Shown here: positions 48,949 through 51,380 of the stretch, one piece after another | How the letters are laid out: every line of letters starts with the position of its first letter | Position numbering within the stretch: the stretch's first letter is position 1 | From: an uncultured Clostridia bacterium | GTDB lineage: Bacteria > Bacillota > Clostridia > UBA1212 > SIG427 | NCBI GenBank assembly: GCA_945965275.1 | Contig: CAMFNB010000006.1 | Span: 1-51,380 of the forward strand | Direction of reading: 5' to 3' | Length of the DNA: 51,380 nt | Translations under genes and position numbers: made by a program | Notes under the pieces: model-generated | What the model saw: the letters and a program-made list of their open reading frames with translations, nothing else | Told to the model about the DNA's origin: nothing | Database searches by the model: none

Positions 48949-50133
48949 ATGAAAAATTTTGAATATTACACACCCACAAAAGTTGTTTTCGGAAAGGGCA
49001 CTGAAAATGAAGTCGGTAAGCTTATTTTACAGGAAACAAAAGATGCCTGCGTTCTCGTACACTACGGCAGCGGAAGTGTTAAGCGCACAGGTCTTCTCGA
49101 CAGAATCTGCAAGAGTCTTGACGATGCAGGTATCAAATATGTAACCCTGGGCGGAGTTGTTCCCAATCCAAGACTTTCCAAGGTTTATGAAGGAATAGAA
49201 CTCTGTAAAAAAGAAGGTATCAACTTCATCCTCGCTGTAGGAGGCGGATCCGTTATTGACTCTTCAAAAGCAATCGGATACGGAGTTGCAAACGAGGGAG
49301 ACGTTTGGGATTTCTATGATTACAAGAGAGTTCCGGAAGCATGTCTTCCGATAGCAACAGTGCTCACCATCGCAGCAGCCGGTTCAGAGATGAGTGATTC
49401 ATCCGTTATCACAAAGGAAGAAGGCTGGATTAAGCGCGGAGTAAGTGCCGACTGCAGCAGATGCAGGTTCGCAATCATGAATCCTGAACTTACAATGACA
49501 CTTCCGGACTACCAGACATCATCCGGTGAAGTTGACATTATAATGCATACTCTTGAGCGTTATCTAGGTCAGGGTAAGAATATGAATATCACCGATGAAA
49601 TCAGTGAAGGTCTCATTCGCACTGTTATCAAAAATGCAAAAATTCTTGTTAAAGATCCATCAAACTATGATGCACGCGCAGAAATCATGTGGGCCGGCTC
49701 TCTTTCACACAACGGACTCACAGGCTGCGGTGTGGAATCAATGGACTGGGCTTCACATCAGCTCGAGCACGAACTGGGCGGTATGTTTGATGTAGCACAC
49801 GGTGCAGGTCTCGCTGCAGTTTGGCCGACATGGGCCCGTTATGTTGTTGACGCCAACCCTGCCCGCTTTGCACAGCTTGCCGACAAAGTTTTCGGGATTA
49901 GTGACAAAGGTTCGGATATGGCAAATGCCCTTGCAGGAATCGATGCCATGGAGCAGGTTTTCAGAGATATCAACATGCCTGTAACTCTTACAGAACTGGG
50001 TCTCAAAGACCTTACAGATGAGCAGATTGATGAGCTTGCCGAAAAGTGCAGCTTCGGTCAGACGCGCACAATCGGCGGCGTAAAGGCTCTAAATAAAGCC
50101 GATATGATTAACATTTACACAAAGGCAAGATAA
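48949..50133 (+). CDS. iron-containing alcohol dehydrogenase (butanol-dehydrogenase type)
   Basis: A 394-residue group III alcohol dehydrogenase that reduces aldehydes with NAD(P)H. Opening NFEYYTPTKVVFGKGTE, nucleotide loop AVGGGSVIDSSKAIGYG near 100-115, and metal ligands in the MHTLERY region and in SHQLEHELGGMFDVAHGAGLA (two of the His). It matches BdhA/YqhD-type enzymes. GGAGG lies nine bases before the ATG. A single-gene unit ended by the hairpin at 50155-50183. Confidence 0.94.
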   Translation: MKNFEYYTPTKVVFGKGTENEVGKLILQETKDACVLVHYGSGSVKRTGLLDRICKSLDDAGIKYVTLGGVVPNPRLSKVYEGIELCKKEGINFILAVGGGSVIDSSKAIGYGVANEGDVWDFYDYKRVPEACLPIATVLTIAAAGSEMSDSSVITKEEGWIKRGVSADCSRCRFAIMNPELTMTLPDYQTSSGEVDIIMHTLERYLGQGKNMNITDEISEGLIRTVIKNAKILVKDPSNYDARAEIMWAGSLSHNGLTGCGVESMDWASHQLEHELGGMFDVAHGAGLAAVWPTWARYVVDANPARFAQLADKVFGISDKGSDMANALAGIDAMEQVFRDINMPVTLTELGLKDLTDEQIDELAEKCSFGQTRTIGGVKALNKADMINIYTKAR

Positions 50134-50154
50134 TAAACGAAGAGCAATGTTAAA

Positions 50155-50183
50155 AGGGCAGCAGTTATTTTTCTTGCTGCCCT
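50155..50183 (+). terminator. terminator of the alcohol dehydrogenase gene
   Basis: AGGGCAGCA pairs with TGCTGCCCT around an 11-base loop; the downstream T content is modest. Confidence 0.7.
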
Positions 50184-50232
50184 GCTTATTTCCTCAGCTC
50201 TCGGAGCAAACTTTTATTGTATCGGAGGCAAA

Positions 50233-51081
50233 ATGGCAAAAGTAAATAAGATTTATGAACTGGTCAGCGAAAAGAATTTCTCGATTTACGAACTTGCAAT
50301 TGCAGGTGAAGGTATCCCTGTTTCCTCGCAAACGTATATGAAGGGAAACCGCGGACAGGATGTGTATTCAGTTGCAAAGGTTTTCGTTGTTACGGCAGTA
50401 GGCATACTGTATGATCAGGGGCTTTTAAAACCGACGGATACAGTAATGAAATATCTTTCAAAATATGCCCCCGAAGGTATGGATCACCGTTGGAATCTCA
50501 TCACGATTGATGATGCATTGAAGCATCGTATCGGAATGCCCCACGGCTATCTGGATATTGACGTGGGAACCATCCCGTCAGATGATTATCTTAATTATCT
50601 TCTCACCACTCCTTTTGCTGCACCGCCGTGTCAGTCAGAGGAATACACTGATGCTGCATACTATCTTCTCGCCCGTCTTTGCGAAGAAATTATCGGCGAC
50701 ACACTGGACAATTATCTTATGGATAAGCTTTTTACCCCGCTTGAATTTGCGGAGGTTGCATGGACACATTGCCCTCAGGGACACGTAATCGGTGCAACAG
50801 GGCTTTACTTAAGTGCTGCAGATGTTGCAAAGCTTGGTGAAGTTTACAGAAACGGCGGAACATACAACGGAAAGAGAATCATCTCCGAAGAATGGGCTTG
50901 GCTTGTACTGAATCAAGGATATGAATTAAATCCCCTTGGCTTTACACCCGGTTACGGTAAAAGCGGAATGTACGGTCAGCAGATCGCCGTTCTAACCGAC
51001 CTGAACATTACTGTTGCCTGGACAGGATATGAGTTCTATCAGGGAGAAGAAATCATACGTATTATCAAAGAGAATCTTTGA
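50233..51081 (+). CDS. serine hydrolase, beta-lactamase family
   Basis: A 282-residue protein with SxxK at S46-V-A-K49 and Y138-T-D140 in place of YxN. Shorter than class C beta-lactamases and without a signal peptide, so probably a cytoplasmic esterase or peptidase-like protein. CGGAGG lies seven bases before the ATG. It is the second such hydrolase in the window; the two share only the fold-level motifs. Confidence 0.85.
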   Translation: MAKVNKIYELVSEKNFSIYELAIAGEGIPVSSQTYMKGNRGQDVYSVAKVFVVTAVGILYDQGLLKPTDTVMKYLSKYAPEGMDHRWNLITIDDALKHRIGMPHGYLDIDVGTIPSDDYLNYLLTTPFAAPPCQSEEYTDAAYYLLARLCEEIIGDTLDNYLMDKLFTPLEFAEVAWTHCPQGHVIGATGLYLSAADVAKLGEVYRNGGTYNGKRIISEEWAWLVLNQGYELNPLGFTPGYGKSGMYGQQIAVLTDLNITVAWTGYEFYQGEEIIRIIKENL

Positions 51082-51154
51082 CAGTACAACTTTGATATGA
51101 GAAAACAGTTGTATGGGAATGAATCTCTCCCGTGGGTAACCAAAACCGCTTAAC

Positions 51155-51200
51155 AAAGCTGACAACTTCTGCAGAGTACGCAGAAATTGTCGGCTTTTTT
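51155..51200 (+). terminator. terminator of the serine hydrolase gene
   Basis: AAAGCTGACAA-TTCTGC pairs with GCAGAA-TTGTCGGCTTT with opposed bulges, followed by TTTTTTATTTTG. Confidence 0.88.
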
Positions 51201-51380
51201 ATTTTGTTTAATGAGATTTAAATAACAGCATCACTTGATTTTTTTTGGGTCGGACTTTCCGCATCATATATAACTCCTGTGTTTCTGCTTATATGTATGT
51301 TTCAGCTCTTTCAGAGCGTACTCAGCATAGCTATGGTCATCACTGCTCCGACAGCAATTGCCGCAACAGCAAGTCCGTGT
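51201..51380 (-). other. right edge: probable 3' end of a minus-strand gene, frame unclear
   Basis: Two minus-strand frames are open from the window edge. One is hydrophobic (reads GLAVAAIAVGAVMTIAMLS) and stops at 51311. The other is Cys-rich, then charged (CCCGNCC ... YALKELKHTYKQKH) and stops near 51264. Both are plausible ends of small proteins. The choice needs sequence beyond the window. Confidence 0.3.

Noticed and set aside
50156-50222. Possible short peptide between adh and the second serine hydrolase
   Set aside because: The frame is the terminator hairpin itself and has no ribosome site.
51208-51267. 19-codon minus-strand ORF with AGGAG six bases upstream
   Set aside because: Good start signal, but it runs up to the terminator T run of the opposite gene and has no recognisable sequence; not enough to call a gene.

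Overview
The window reads as a stretch of chromosome from an anaerobic, low- to mid-GC Bacillota, most likely class Clostridia. Supporting signs are ribosomal protein L27 made with a cleavable N-terminal extension next to its Prp protease gene, a FeoA-FeoB fusion behind a DtxR/MntR-type regulator, the MEP-pathway enzyme IspF, an iron-dependent butanol-type alcohol dehydrogenase, a dockerin-bearing secreted glycosidase, and consensus or extended -10 promoters. There is no rRNA gene here, so the genus cannot be read. Most of the window is ordinary housekeeping DNA packed in short operons, many with ATGA or TGATG stop/start overlaps.

Layout. 1-3000 (+): a U32-family protein split over two overlapping ORFs, dut and ispF. 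3000-7200 (-): phosphohexomutase, a small PII-like protein and a CPA2 antiporter in one run, preceded by a serine hydrolase that appears leaderless. 7200-11700: a HdeD-like membrane protein (+), an NfeD-like protein and ABC exporter (-), an AI-2E-family transporter (+). 11700-14200 (-): rplU-prp-rpmA with an L21 leader, then a terminator and obgE. 14200-17300: a cyclophilin lipoprotein (-) divergent from ilvE and a DacA-like pseudoenzyme (+). 17300-23700 (-): fba; then a run of SPFH protein, zinc-ribbon protein and TPM-domain protein (the YdjI/YdjG/YdjH set) running into tsaE-tsaB-rimI. 23800-27700 (-): a three-gene sugar ABC importer. 27700-31300: tRNA-Pro, three RNA-modification genes (-) and tRNA-Glu (+). 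31300-38300 (-): gltA; a one-piece XRE-cupin-acyl-CoA synthetase coupled to a membrane glycosyltransferase; an acidic membrane protein; a second RsuA/RluB pseudouridine synthase. 38300-41300 (-): UPF0210, its ACT partner and a degenerate polysaccharide deacetylase; the metal regulator. 41300-44000 (+): feoAB and a small Cys-rich Feo protein. 44000-44500: a group II intron remnant and a hairpin-rich stretch. 44600-51100: the dockerin glycosidase (-), tRNA-Lys (+), a membrane protein and birA (-), an alcohol dehydrogenase and a serine hydrolase (+).

The most unusual items are the fusion of a DNA-binding XRE-cupin regulator to an acyl-CoA synthetase (32839-35148), a perfect 177-bp in-frame tandem duplication in the TPM gene (20494-20850), two cell-wall enzyme homologues that have lost their catalytic motifs (16038-17228 and 40013-40870), an 18-bp palindrome that fills the spacer of the feo promoter (41383-41400), and an ORF-less group II intron remnant (about 44018-44290). 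I did not find a CRISPR array, prophage, complete transposon or obvious defence island.
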